A stretch of 64,000 nt of DNA. Source: an uncultured Muribaculaceae bacterium. Its GTDB lineage: Bacteria > Bacteroidota > Bacteroidia > Bacteroidales > Muribaculaceae. Of the stretch, positions 34,774 to 44,513 are shown in pieces. The DNA lies in contig CANNVE010000003.1 of assembly GCA_947525975.1 (NCBI GenBank), forward strand, positions 62,001 through 126,000, given 5' to 3'. Both the position numbers and the translations under genes were made by a program. The notes under the pieces are model-generated. The model did not search any database. It saw only the letters and a list, made by a program, of their open reading frames with translations, and was not told the DNA's origin. Position 1 is the first letter of the stretch, and each line of letters begins with the position of its first letter.

Positions 34774-35312
34774 AGAAGATTATGATAGGCACCACTGCCG
34801 TGTACTGCACGCCGATAGAGCAGCCCGTCGGGGATGCTTCGGAAGCCCGACGCCGCGACACTCGCCGCCGCCGCGAGCGTGAGGCCGTGGGCCGCATAGC
34901 CGCCGAGGCCGGCATATCGATAGGGCATGACGCCGATGGCGCGCCCATGGCCGACGGCGTATTCGTCTCCGTCAGCCACAGCATGGGGTTGGCCGTCGTG
35001 GCCGTCGATCCCCGCAGGCCGGTGGGCATAGATGCCGAGGATTGGCGCGAGGCATTGTGGCGGGTTCGCCCTAAATTCCTGTCGGAGACAGAGATGGAGA
35101 GGTGCGCCGACGCTGACTCTCTGCTGCGGGCATGGACCGCGAAGGAGGCCGCGTACAAGGCCGCGCCTGCGCCGAGGCCGCAGATGTCCGAGATCGAATG
35201 CGCGGCAGGCTTCGGCTCTGCCACCGCCTGCGGGCGCAGATACGCCCTTGTGTCATGGCTTGAAGGCCCGACAAGGCTCACGCTTGCTTACCCGGCTGAC
35301 GACGATGAATGA
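34770..35312 (+). CDS. 4'-phosphopantetheinyl transferase superfamily protein
   Basis: Encodes 180 residues. The signature motifs are PVGIDAEDW (about 87-95, with the metal-binding Asp) and LRAWTAKEAAYKA (about 117-129), as in Sfp/AcpS-type enzymes that move phosphopantetheine from CoA to a carrier protein. SVSHSMGLAVVAV (about 70-82) is the CoA-binding segment. It overlaps gldD by 4 bp and queG by 8 bp, so all four genes from gldE are coupled. The carrier substrate is not in this window. Confidence 0.88.
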   Translation: MKKIMIGTTAVYCTPIEQPVGDASEARRRDTRRRREREAVGRIAAEAGISIGHDADGAPMADGVFVSVSHSMGLAVVAVDPRRPVGIDAEDWREALWRVRPKFLSETEMERCADADSLLRAWTAKEAAYKAAPAPRPQMSEIECAAGFGSATACGRRYALVSWLEGPTRLTLAYPADDDE

Positions 35313-36222
35313 CGCTGTGAAGGAAGACATACGCGACCGGGCCATTGACGCAGGCGCAGTCAGGTGCGGATTCGCTGCCTGCGGCCCCGTCTCCGCCGCC
35401 GCGCGCCGCCTCTACGATGATTGGATTGCCGCCGGCCGCCAAGGCTCGATGGAATATTGCGGTCGATACGCCGAACAGCGCGCCGATCCGCGCTTGCTGC
35501 TCGACGGGGCGCAGACCGTGATAAGCTGCGCCTTCGCCTACGGATACCGGGGCCATGACGGCTGCATCGTCAGCGAATACGCCCGAGGCCTTGACTATCA
35601 CACAGTGCTTCGGCGCAGGCTTGAGGACATAGGCCGATACATAGAAGATACTTACGGAGGCCAGACGCGCGCGCTGGTAGACACCGCCCCAATGCGCGAG
35701 CGCTATTGGGCCGTTGAGGCAGGCCTCGGCTATGTGGGCGTCAACAATCAGCTGATCATACCCGGCATAGGCAGCCGCGTCTTTCTCGGCGAGCTGCTTT
35801 GGACCGGCAGAGTAGAGCCGGATGAGGCCTGCTCCGCAAAGTGCAGGGGCTGCATGGCCTGCGTCAGGGCCTGCCCCGGCCACGCCCTCGACGGAGAGGG
35901 CGGATGCGACGCGAGGCGCTGCCTGTCATACCTCACCATCGAATGCCGCGATGCTCTCCCGCCCGACATAAGCCTCGGGCAAGGCTGCTACGGCTGTGAC
36001 GTCTGCCTGCGCGTCTGCCCCGAAGGCAATATCTACCCCGGCGGCGCACTGCCCGAATTCGCGCCCCGGCCCGAAGTGACCTCCCTCACCGCAGAGCAGT
36101 TGCAATCCATGGGCTCCGGCGCCTACAAGCGCCTTGTGGCCGGCAGCGCCATGCGTCGCGTGCCCCTCCCGCGCCTCAGATACCTCGCCTCCCTCCTCGC
36201 CGCAAGCACCGCCCCCGACTGA
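35305..36222 (+). CDS. queG: Epoxyqueuosine reductase QueG
   Basis: Encodes 305 residues from the ATG at 35305 (MNDAVKEDIRDRAIDAGAVR). Two [4Fe-4S] motifs are seen, CRGCMACVRACPGHAL (about 178-193) and CYGCDVCLRVCP (about 230-241). The cobalamin-binding part includes DTAPMRERYWAVEAGLGYVG (about 129-148). It reduces epoxyqueuosine to queuosine in tRNAs with GUN anticodons. The frame runs open further upstream inside the PPTase gene, but that part is not credible. Confidence 0.95.
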   Translation: MNDAVKEDIRDRAIDAGAVRCGFAACGPVSAAARRLYDDWIAAGRQGSMEYCGRYAEQRADPRLLLDGAQTVISCAFAYGYRGHDGCIVSEYARGLDYHTVLRRRLEDIGRYIEDTYGGQTRALVDTAPMRERYWAVEAGLGYVGVNNQLIIPGIGSRVFLGELLWTGRVEPDEACSAKCRGCMACVRACPGHALDGEGGCDARRCLSYLTIECRDALPPDISLGQGCYGCDVCLRVCPEGNIYPGGALPEFAPRPEVTSLTAEQLQSMGSGAYKRLVAGSAMRRVPLPRLRYLASLLAASTAPD

Positions 36223-36266
36223 TTCAGATTATGAGGCTGGAAGAGGAGTGGAGGACGCATTTTAAT

Positions 36267-36298
36267 TTGTGTATTTTGCGATTTCTTTCTAACTTTGC
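36267..36298 (+). promoter_or_regulatory. Promoter of the GH3-family gene
   Basis: TTTG (36267-36270), a 20-bp spacer and TAACTTTG (36291-36298). The ATG at 36305 follows after 6 nt, so the leader is at most a few nucleotides. Confidence 0.7.
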
Positions 36299-36304
36299 TA
36301 ATTG

Positions 36305-37828
36305 ATGATTAATGTCACTCCCATAGCGTCAATGCTCCTGCGCCGCCGCGCCGAGGATTTCCTCAGCCATAGCCTTATGGCTGAAGATTCGCAGCGCGCT
36401 GTGCTGGCGTGGCTTTTGGAGCATGGCGAGAAGACATCGTGGGGGAGGGCCTGCGGCGTACATGCCGCGATGCCCTATGAGGAATACCGCAAGAAGGTGC
36501 CTGTCAGCGCATACGAGGACATCCGCCCGCAGGTGATGCGCATGGTGCAGGGCGAGAGCGATGTGCTATGGCCGGGCCGTTGCGCGCGCTTCGCCCAATC
36601 GTCGGGCACATCGGGCGGAAAGAGCAAATACATCCCCGTCACCCCCGAGTCGCTGAAAGTCAACCACTACGGCGGAGCTTCGGCCCCTGTGGCCTTTTAT
36701 CTCGACAATTACAGGGATTCTCGCATGTTTTCCGGCAAGGGGCTGATACTCGGCGGAAGCTTCGCCAACGAGCTCACGCTGCCCGATGGCGTGAAGGTGG
36801 GCGATCTGTCGGCCAACCTGATCGACGCTATCAATCCGATTGTGAACAAATATCGCGTGCCAAGCAAGGAAATAGCCTTGATGGCCGACTGGAACGAGAA
36901 GCTTCCCGCCCTGGCCGAAGCAGCCTCGCGGGAGCACGTGACCAATCTCTCGGGTGTGCCTTCATGGATGCTCACCGTGCTCAAGCGCATACTCGATCTC
37001 ACCGGCAAGGCCAATATGGGCGATGTGTGGCCCGGCCTTGAGGTATTTTTCCACGGCGGCATCGCTTTCGGCCCTTACGCCGACGAATACCGCGCGATAA
37101 TGCCCGAGGGCATGCGGTACGTCGACACCTACAATGCCTCCGAAGGCTTCTTCGCCGCCCAGAATGACCCCGCCGATCTGTCGATGCTGCTGCTGGCAAG
37201 GCAAGGAGTATTCTACGAGTTTGTGCCCCTTGACCAGGCCGACGAGCCGTATCCGCAGGATGCCGTGCCGCTTTGGGGCGTGGAGCCGGGGCGCACCTAC
37301 GCGCTTGTGATCTCGGCCTGCAACGGCCTTTGGCGATACGCCATCGGCGACACCGTGAAAGTGGAAAGCGTGGCGCCGGTCAAAATCACGATAGCGGGCC
37401 GCACCAAGAGCTATATCAACGCCTTCGGCGAGGAGTTGATGGTGCACAACGCCGAGGCGGCCATAGCCAAGGCCTGCGCGCGGCTCGACTGCTCGATATC
37501 CAACTATACCGCCGCCCCGGTCTACGCCAAAGGGCGCAGCCGGGGGCGCCATCAATGGCTCATAGAGTGGGGGAGACCTCCGCATGATGCGGAGGAATTC
37601 GCCGCAGAGCTTGACCGCTGCCTGCAGGCCGAAAATTCAGACTATCAGGCCAAGCGCGCAGGCACGCTTTTTCTCGACCGCCTGGAGGTGGTCAGCGCCT
37701 CCACGGGGCTTTTCGACCGATGGCTCGGGCTCACCGGCAAACTTGGCGGCCAGCGCAAGGTGCCCCGCCTGTGCAACGACCGCAAGCTAATCGACCGCCT
37801 GCTGGACCTCAACGAAAGCATGAAATAA
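36305..37828 (+). CDS. GH3 auxin-responsive-promoter-family protein (acyl-adenylate-forming type)
   Basis: Encodes 507 residues from ATG 36305 (MINVTPIASMLLRRRAEDF). The phosphate-binding motif FAQSSGTSGGKSKYIPVT (about 96-113), YNASEGFFAAQ (about 276-286) and LWRYAIGDTVKV (about 341-352) match the GH3 branch of the ANL adenylating superfamily. Plant members conjugate amino acids to hormones; the role of the common Bacteroidota homologues is not established. phoA follows after 23 bp. Confidence 0.9.
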   Translation: MINVTPIASMLLRRRAEDFLSHSLMAEDSQRAVLAWLLEHGEKTSWGRACGVHAAMPYEEYRKKVPVSAYEDIRPQVMRMVQGESDVLWPGRCARFAQSSGTSGGKSKYIPVTPESLKVNHYGGASAPVAFYLDNYRDSRMFSGKGLILGGSFANELTLPDGVKVGDLSANLIDAINPIVNKYRVPSKEIALMADWNEKLPALAEAASREHVTNLSGVPSWMLTVLKRILDLTGKANMGDVWPGLEVFFHGGIAFGPYADEYRAIMPEGMRYVDTYNASEGFFAAQNDPADLSMLLLARQGVFYEFVPLDQADEPYPQDAVPLWGVEPGRTYALVISACNGLWRYAIGDTVKVESVAPVKITIAGRTKSYINAFGEELMVHNAEAAIAKACARLDCSISNYTAAPVYAKGRSRGRHQWLIEWGRPPHDAEEFAAELDRCLQAENSDYQAKRAGTLFLDRLEVVSASTGLFDRWLGLTGKLGGQRKVPRLCNDRKLIDRLLDLNESMK

Positions 37829-37851
37829 ATCTTAAAAAAATACCAATAGAA

Positions 37852-39246
37852 ATGATCTGCGACTTCAAGAAACTGGGACTCACGGCCATGTCGGCGGCCA
37901 TGGTGCTGACATCAGCTGCCGCCACCCCCAAGTATATTTTCCTCTACATAGGCGACGGCATGGGCATGGGCCCGGCCATGGCCACGGAGATGTATAACCG
38001 TCAGGTGCTCGGAAATGACACTCCGATCACCATGATGCAATTTCCCGTGGCAGGATTTTGCATGACCTACAGCGCGAGCTCGCCCGTGACTGACTCAGCT
38101 GCCGCAGGCACCGCCCTCTCGACCGGAGCGAAGACCAAAAACGGCATGCTCGGCATGGGCCCCGACACCATTCCCGTATATTCCATCGCGTCAGTGCTGA
38201 AAGCCAAGGGCTATGGCATCGGCGACATCACCAGCGTGGCTCCGGACGACGCCACGCCCGGAGCATTCTACGCCCATGTGCCCCACCGCAGCATGACGTA
38301 TGAGATAGGCGTGCAGGCCGCCGAAAGCGGATTTGAATTCATCGGAGGCGCCGGCTGGCGCACCCCCGCCAAGGAAGGCATGCCATCGCTGATGGAGGCG
38401 TTCGCCGACAATGGCGTCAAGATGATATTCGGCCCCGATTCCGCCAGCTGCATCGGAGATTCGAAGCGGGTGGTGATGGTCAATCACTGGGGCACTAATC
38501 CAAACAACGTGGGATACGCCATAGATTCGATTCCCGGCAATCTCACGCTGCCTTTCCTCACTGAGCAGTGCCTCGACCACCTGAAGAGAGTTTCGCCCGA
38601 CGCATTCTTCATGATGGTGGAGGGCGGAAGCATCGACCATGCCCTCCATGCCAACGACGGCGGCGCGGCCATCAAGGAGACGCTTAATTTCAATGAGTCG
38701 CTTGAGGTGGCATACAATTTCTACAAGCAGCATCCCGACGAAACCCTGATCGTGGTCACCGCCGACCATGACACCGGCGGCATGACCATAGGCAATCCGT
38801 TCCTCGGATACAACGCGCGCCTGAATCTGATCGACTATCAGGAGGCATCGAAAGAAGAATTCCAGAATCTCGTGAAAGCCATGGCCAAGGAAGGCATGCT
38901 CCCTTCGTGGGATGAGATGAAGGGAATCCTCACCGACACATTCGGATTCTGGCAGGGCGTGCCCGTGACCGAGAAGCAGGAGGCCGCGCTTAAGAAGAAA
39001 TTTGACGACACCTTGGCATCGCGTCACTCTGATGACCAGAAGACCCTCTACGCCAACTTCAACGGATTCGTGGCCGAGGTGTTCAAGGTGCTCAACGATG
39101 CCGCCGGCATAGGATTCGTGGCCACAAGCCACACCGGCAATCCCGTGCCCGTATTCGCCGTGGGTGTGGGTGCCGACCAATTCAAAAACCTCAACAACAA
39201 CATAGAGATTCCCGCCAAGATCCTCCGCATTGTGGAGGGAAAATGA
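37852..39246 (+). CDS. phoA: Alkaline phosphatase
   Basis: Encodes 464 residues from ATG 37852 with a signal peptide (LGLTAMSAAMVLTSAAA). The metal-binding start is YIGDGMG (about 33-39), and the nucleophile motif is SPVTDSAAAGTALSTG (Ser about 82). MVEGGSIDHALHAN (about 258-271) and VTADHDTGGM (about 300-309) supply further metal ligands. It is a periplasmic phosphomonoesterase. It lies in a same-strand run from the GH3 gene to the 40978 gene with gaps of 23-38 bp. Confidence 0.94.
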   Translation: MICDFKKLGLTAMSAAMVLTSAAATPKYIFLYIGDGMGMGPAMATEMYNRQVLGNDTPITMMQFPVAGFCMTYSASSPVTDSAAAGTALSTGAKTKNGMLGMGPDTIPVYSIASVLKAKGYGIGDITSVAPDDATPGAFYAHVPHRSMTYEIGVQAAESGFEFIGGAGWRTPAKEGMPSLMEAFADNGVKMIFGPDSASCIGDSKRVVMVNHWGTNPNNVGYAIDSIPGNLTLPFLTEQCLDHLKRVSPDAFFMMVEGGSIDHALHANDGGAAIKETLNFNESLEVAYNFYKQHPDETLIVVTADHDTGGMTIGNPFLGYNARLNLIDYQEASKEEFQNLVKAMAKEGMLPSWDEMKGILTDTFGFWQGVPVTEKQEAALKKKFDDTLASRHSDDQKTLYANFNGFVAEVFKVLNDAAGIGFVATSHTGNPVPVFAVGVGADQFKNLNNNIEIPAKILRIVEGK

Positions 39247-39280
39247 CCGGGAGGCAAAAACATATTAACGACCTGGAATT

Positions 39281-39934
39281 ATGGAAATCATTAATTTCGA
39301 CAAGACGCCGTCGCTCGTGAGCCAGTATATGCACGAGATGCGCAGCGTCGGCATACAGAAAGACAGCATGCGCTTCCGCCGCAATCTCGAGCGCGTGGGC
39401 AACGCCATGGCCTACGAAATATCGAAGACACTCGACTACCGCATCGAAAAGACCACAACGCCCCTGGGCGTGGCTGACTGCAGCGTGGTGGCCGACCAGG
39501 TAGTGCTCGGCACTATCTTCCGCGCCGGACTGCCCTTCCACCAGGGATTCCTCGATTTCTTTGACCACGCCGAGAACGCATTCGTGTCGGCCTACCGCAA
39601 ATATCGCGAGAAGGAGAATTTCGATGTGCTCATCGAGTACCTCGCCTCTCCGCGCATCGACGGCAAGGTGCTTGTGCTCTGCGACCCGATGCTGGCCACC
39701 GGGGCGTCGATGGAGCTGAGCTACCGCGCTCTGCTCACCAAGGGCACGCCCAAGCATGTGCACGTGGCCTCGGTGATAGCCTCGCAGAAGGCCGTGGACT
39801 ACATCAAGTCAGTCTTCCCCGCCGACAAGACCACAGTGTGGATCGGCGCTGTCGACGACCACATCGACGATCACAGCTACATCGTGCCCGGCCTTGGCGA
39901 TGCCGGCGACCTATGCTTCGGCACAAAAGATTGA
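39281..39934 (+). CDS. upp: Uracil phosphoribosyltransferase-type enzyme
   Basis: Encodes 217 residues. The PRPP-binding loop [17 protein letters not shown] (about 127-143) and the uracil-contact region near the C-terminus ([16 protein letters not shown], about 200-215) are those of uracil phosphoribosyltransferase. It makes UMP from uracil and PRPP. Same strand as pfkA and phoA, with short gaps. Confidence 0.93.
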   Translation: MEIINFDKTPSLVSQYMHEMRSVGIQKDSMRFRRNLERVGNAMAYEISKTLDYRIEKTTTPLGVADCSVVADQVVLGTIFRAGLPFHQGFLDFFDHAENAFVSAYRKYREKENFDVLIEYLASPRIDGKVLVLCDPMLATGASMELSYRALLTKGTPKHVHVASVIASQKAVDYIKSVFPADKTTVWIGAVDDHIDDHSYIVPGLGDAGDLCFGTKD

Positions 39935-39972
39935 AACAATATATCACACAACCACTTAAATTCTCACAGATT

Positions 39973-40953
<981 letters not shown>

Positions 40954-40977
40954 CAAAACAATAAAAAACAATTGACT

Positions 40978-41535
40978 ATGAAAAAAATTATGTCTATGCT
41001 GGCTGCGATGCTGCTCTTCGCCGTCGCCGCATCGGCTGTGACGCCTGCCGACCTCGCCGGCACACGCTGGAAATCGAAAAAGATAGAGATGCCTTCGCCC
41101 GAGGAGTCGGTGAAGGTGAATGTAGTGGTGGAATACGCGTTCGGCTCTGACCAGGCGGTCAGCGACAAGCAGGATGTGACCATGAGCATCTACGACAAGG
41201 AAAGCAAGATGAAGATCGATGTCTTCCTGACGGTCAGCGCCGACGGCACATACACAGCCGAGGGCGACTCCATCACCATGAAGGCCGATATGGCCACGCT
41301 CAAGGTGGAGTGCGAGGACGACGACATCCGCGTGACATTCCCCGGCGGAGAGTCTAACGCCATCATGGAGTCGATGATCAAAGGCCAGATGAGCCAGATG
41401 ATCGATATGCTCCGCAAAGAGGTGGAGAAGGGATTTGCCGAGCCCACGGTGCTTCGCGATGTGAAGATCAACGGCAAGAAGGCCACATGCGAAAGCGATA
41501 AGATAAACTTCGAATTTTCAATAAAGAAAATCTGA
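40978..41535 (+). CDS. Small secreted protein, lipocalin-like beta fold (unknown)
   Basis: Encodes 185 residues from ATG 40978. A signal peptide (IMSMLAAMLLFAVAASA) is followed by PADLAGTRWKSKKIEM, a start common in lipocalin-like and DUF4923-type Bacteroidota proteins. Alternating strands with many charged residues follow (SKMKIDVFLTVSADGTYTAEG). The function is not known. It lies 24 bp after pfkA and is followed by a strong terminator at 41552. Confidence 0.72.
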   Translation: MKKIMSMLAAMLLFAVAASAVTPADLAGTRWKSKKIEMPSPEESVKVNVVVEYAFGSDQAVSDKQDVTMSIYDKESKMKIDVFLTVSADGTYTAEGDSITMKADMATLKVECEDDDIRVTFPGGESNAIMESMIKGQMSQMIDMLRKEVEKGFAEPTVLRDVKINGKKATCESDKINFEFSIKKI

Positions 41536-41551
41536 ATAGACGCATAAACCT

Positions 41552-41600
41552 AAAGCCACGGATCGGCCCGCGCGTTGCGGGGAGATCCGTGGCTTTTTAT
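41552..41600. terminator. Terminator between convergent transcripts
   Basis: AAAGCCACGGATC (41552-41564) pairs perfectly with GATCCGTGGCTTT (41584-41596), loop 19 nt, with a T run on the plus strand and A bases on the other side. It serves the 40978 gene and possibly tpx. Confidence 0.88.
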
Positions 41601-41620
41601 TTTGTCGATGCGCGAGTGTA

Positions 41621-42142
41621 TCAGATGCCTTTGAGCACGGACAGGGCGGAGTCATAGTCCGGCTCGTTGGTGATCTCGCCCACGAGGTCGCTGTACACTA
41701 CTTTGCGGTCTTCGTCGAGGATGATCACGGCGCGGGCCAGAAGGCCTGCGAGAGGGCCGTCTACGAGCTCAAGGCCGTATTCCTGGCCGAAGCGCGGCGA
41801 GCGGAAGGCAGAGCCGAACATTACGTTCTTGATGTCGTTGGCTTCGCAGAATCTTGATGCCGCGAAAGGCAGATCCTCAGAAACGCATACCACCACAGTG
41901 CCGTCGATGCCGGCGGCCTCCTTGTTGAAGCGGCGCACGCTCGCTGCGCACACCGGGGTATCGAGGCTGGGGAATACGTTGAGCACCACCCTCTTCTTGC
42001 CGAGGTCGGCGAAGTTGAAGGTCTTAAGGTCTGTGCCTGTGAGTGTGAAGTTGGGGGCTTTGTCGCCTGCGACGGGCACGAGTCCGCAGGTATGGCATGG
42101 TTCGCCCTTGAAGTAGATTGTCTCTGTTTTCTTGTCAGTCAT
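41621..42142 (-). CDS. tpx: Thiol peroxidase Tpx
   Basis: Encodes 173 residues. The peroxidatic cysteine sits in FPSLDTPVCAASVRRFN (about 58-74) and the resolving cysteine in FAASRFCEAND (about 94-104), the spacing of atypical 2-Cys peroxiredoxin Tpx. It reduces hydrogen and alkyl peroxides with thioredoxin. An extra CxxC (EPCHTCGLVP, 14-23) precedes the usual N-terminus. It lies 36 bp downstream of the thioredoxin-like gene, suggesting co-transcription. Confidence 0.95.
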   Translation of the reverse strand: MTDKKTETIYFKGEPCHTCGLVPVAGDKAPNFTLTGTDLKTFNFADLGKKRVVLNVFPSLDTPVCAASVRRFNKEAAGIDGTVVVCVSEDLPFAASRFCEANDIKNVMFGSAFRSPRFGQEYGLELVDGPLAGLLARAVIILDEDRKVVYSDLVGEITNEPDYDSALSVLKGI

Positions 42143-42178
42143 TGTCTTTAGGGTTTAAAATAATTGTAAATAGAGGCG

Positions 42179-43372
42179 TCAGCGCATAATCGACGCCTTC
42201 TGTATAACAATTTCGGAGAGCTGATTGTTGTATCCCGGTATCACGTCGGCCACCGTGGCGTCAGAGTTGACGAGGATCACGGTCGGAAACAGAGTGATGC
42301 CGCAATTGCGCACGATCGATCGGGCAGATATCAGGGCAGTCTCTCCGGGCTGCAGCGCGCCGAGCAGATCAGAGGCCCTGTCGGCGTGGTTGTCGCTGAA
42401 CGCCCACACCACCTCTATGGGTTGCGGCAAAGCGTCGGCTGCGAGGCGCATGTCGGCTATGGTCTGCTGCGCTGTGGCCACTTCGGGGTCGATGACCACG
42501 ATGAATGCCGGACGCTGCAGCGGCTCTCCGGCTATGTGTTGGGCGCGTCCCTGCCCGTCGAGATAGGGGCAGGAGTATGATGGCAGGGCTTTTCCCACGA
42601 GGTTTTCAGAGCGGAATGAGTCCTGGCGGTATAATTCAAACTCTTCGGGCCAGCGCTCGATCAGGGCTTCTTCCGTGAAGTCGGCAGGGCCTTCGTCAGA
42701 TGGGGAATAGGTGACGTCGACCAGCTGCTCGCTGATGGCTCCGGGGCTGTTTACGAGCGATACGCTGACCGGAAGGCCGCTGTCAAAGTCGAAAACGTAT
42801 TCGAATTCTGACGATACATAGCCCATGGAGCGCTTCTCGCCTTCAACCACAATGCTGCGCTTTCCGCTCACGAGCGTATCGGGATGGAATGCGTAGGCGT
42901 AGGATGAGTCAGAAGGCATGTCGCGCAGCCTCTGGGCGATGAACTGTGGCAAAAATTCGGCGAATTGGGCCGATTGCTGCACACCGCCCCTCACGCCGTG
43001 GCGCGTTGTCGAGAACGGCTCGGGATTCTGGGCGTAGTGATATTCCTGAAGCTTGCTGTTGCGGAATCGGTAGACATCGCCTCCGAAATAAGCCGAAAAT
43101 CCCTTGAGCGGAGAGCCGTGAGACTCGGTTGACCATGTGATAAGGTATGAGCAAGGGGCGAGGGTGTCGGCCTGTGAGGCCTTTTCGCTTTGCAGCAGCA
43201 GGCTGTATGTGACGGGATCCTGTGCCTGGGGCAGCAGCACCTCGAAGTGGGCATCGGAGACATAGGGGGAGATAGCATCAAGCCTGTCGGCAAATTGCTC
43301 AACCCCCGCGGCCTTTGCCGCAAGGGGGTTGACAATAAGCATTAACGCAAATAGCGATGGATATGCTCTCAT
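42179..43372 (-). CDS. Secreted protein with C-terminal thioredoxin-like fold
   Basis: Encodes 397 residues with a signal peptide (RAYPSLFALMLIVNPLAAKA). The first 230 residues are beta-rich and recall LolA-like or DUF6263-like domains, but I cannot name the family. The last 150 residues look like a TlpA/thioredoxin fold (KALPSYSCPYLDGQG; CGITLFPTVILVNSDATV with the cis-Pro), without a CxxC active site. It is upstream of tpx on the same strand, which hints at a redox or envelope-stress role. Confidence 0.7.
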   Translation of the reverse strand: MRAYPSLFALMLIVNPLAAKAAGVEQFADRLDAISPYVSDAHFEVLLPQAQDPVTYSLLLQSEKASQADTLAPCSYLITWSTESHGSPLKGFSAYFGGDVYRFRNSKLQEYHYAQNPEPFSTTRHGVRGGVQQSAQFAEFLPQFIAQRLRDMPSDSSYAYAFHPDTLVSGKRSIVVEGEKRSMGYVSSEFEYVFDFDSGLPVSVSLVNSPGAISEQLVDVTYSPSDEGPADFTEEALIERWPEEFELYRQDSFRSENLVGKALPSYSCPYLDGQGRAQHIAGEPLQRPAFIVVIDPEVATAQQTIADMRLAADALPQPIEVVWAFSDNHADRASDLLGALQPGETALISARSIVRNCGITLFPTVILVNSDATVADVIPGYNNQLSEIVIQKASIMR

Positions 43373-43478
43373 AATGTGTAGGTGTTGAAACGTGTTTGCA
43401 AATAAAACAAAATGCCGGTGAAAAAGTTTTCGGATAGAGGAAATAATTCATGCAAACGCGGTTAAGTTGAGAGCAAAC

Positions 43479-44180
43479 TTAATTGATTGGTTTTAATCGA
43501 TTGATCTTTGAACACGCTCGCTGAACGTGATCAAGACCATACAACAGAGAATGGCTGTCAATCCCCATCCACATAAACAGTTTGTGGAGTGTTTGATAAG
43601 CATTCAGTATGTAGGATGTTCCGATTGTAGGTTGGTGGCGTGCAAAACATATCGGCTCATGGTGGGCAATTCGGTTACGGAGAATGTTTATTCCATCCAG
43701 TTCGTTGAATATAAAAGTGTTGTTGTATTGTATTTCAGCCGATGAACGGGGCTTGTTGGGGAATATTGCAAGCAGGGTGCGCCCGGCAGCCCTGTATTGA
43801 GGATTGGCAAACATATATTTCCATACCCCGAACTCCATTTCGGCAAGAAGTTTCGAATGGGAATATGAACAGTCACGCATCAGTCTGTTATATGCCTTCT
43901 TTATGATTTTTGCGCTGTCACGGCAACCTGGCACATCAAAAATGCCTCCATCAAGCACGGCGTTACGTAGCCAATCATCACCAAGTCTTTCAGTCAAAAT
44001 ACGGTCGATAGCATTTCTTACAGCCACCTCAAAGCAACTCAGCAGTGTGAATACCTCTTGTGAAAGGTTGAGGTTCAATCTGTAAAGGGTCATCGTCTTT
44101 CGGGTATTGTTGTTACACGCCAAAAGATAGCGTTGCAGCCGTTTATCCGACAATACATGTTGAAATTCAGAATATTTCAT
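43479..44180 (-). CDS. Abi-like HEPN-domain protein (putative abortive infection)
   Basis: Encodes 233 residues with no signal peptide or transmembrane segment. The N-terminal half (LSCFEVAVRNAIDRILTERL, about 48-67) and the C-terminal motif ILRNRIAHHEPI (about 169-180) match the Abi_2/AbiD-F family. RNRIAHH is the RxxxxH HEPN ribonuclease motif. Such proteins are known or suspected RNA-cutting phage-defence effectors. Base composition is visibly more AT-rich than the flanking genes, suggesting transfer. No partner antitoxin or other defence gene is adjacent. Confidence 0.85.
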   Translation of the reverse strand: MKYSEFQHVLSDKRLQRYLLACNNNTRKTMTLYRLNLNLSQEVFTLLSCFEVAVRNAIDRILTERLGDDWLRNAVLDGGIFDVPGCRDSAKIIKKAYNRLMRDCSYSHSKLLAEMEFGVWKYMFANPQYRAAGRTLLAIFPNKPRSSAEIQYNNTFIFNELDGINILRNRIAHHEPICFARHQPTIGTSYILNAYQTLHKLFMWMGIDSHSLLYGLDHVQRACSKINRLKPIN

Positions 44181-44208
44181 CAGAGTTCACAATTTTTTAC
44201 GTTTCTAA

Positions 44209-44240
44209 TTTGTTTATAAATAAAAATCTCACTATATTTG
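44209..44240 (+). promoter_or_regulatory. Promoter without a downstream gene
   Basis: TTTG (44209-44212), a 20-bp spacer and TATATTTG (44233-44240). The next plus-strand gene is more than 5 kb away. Confidence 0.65.
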
Positions 44241-44245
44241 CAGTG

Positions 44246-44295
44246 TTGATTCCCGGTAGCCCCTGATACGTCAAGCTATCGGGTTTAGTTTTTTG
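44246..44295 (+). ncRNA. Candidate ~50-nt small RNA
   Basis: Predicted start is near 44246 from the promoter at 44209-44240. CCCGGTAGC (44252-44260) pairs with GCTATCGGG (44275-44283; one G-U pair) around 14 nt and is followed by a T-rich run (44284-44293). This is a complete promoter-hairpin-terminator unit with no coding capacity. Evidence is structural only. Confidence 0.5.
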
Positions 44296-44429
44296 TATAG
44301 ACACAAAGATAGCTATAATTCAATGCTCTACAAAATAAATGGAAAATATTCTCATGTTTTCTTTTCGTATTGTTTAGGTATATGCGTGGGCAAACATTGT
44401 ATTCATCCATGCTCGGAAACACTTAGCGG

Positions 44430-44475
44430 AAAAAAGATCGCGGGACGCATAAGTCTGCATCCCGCGGATCGTTTT
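44430..44475 (-). terminator. Terminator of the ECF sigma operon
   Basis: GATCGCGGGACGCA (44436-44449) pairs with TGCATCCCGCGGATC (44456-44470) with a bulge and one mismatch. A run of A at 44430-44435 gives the U tract on the minus strand. Confidence 0.75.
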
Positions 44476-44513
44476 GAAATGAAAAAGTCGGTTTGTTGCC
44501 TTGCACTCTCGGC

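Larger units (their letters stand above)
44181..44513. other. Intergenic region with a putative small-RNA unit
   Basis: AT-rich 333-bp region between the Abi gene and the ECF-operon end. It holds a promoter (44209-44240), a compact hairpin with U run (44252-44294), and the operon terminator near 44436-44470. No open frame inside is convincing. Confidence 0.55.
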
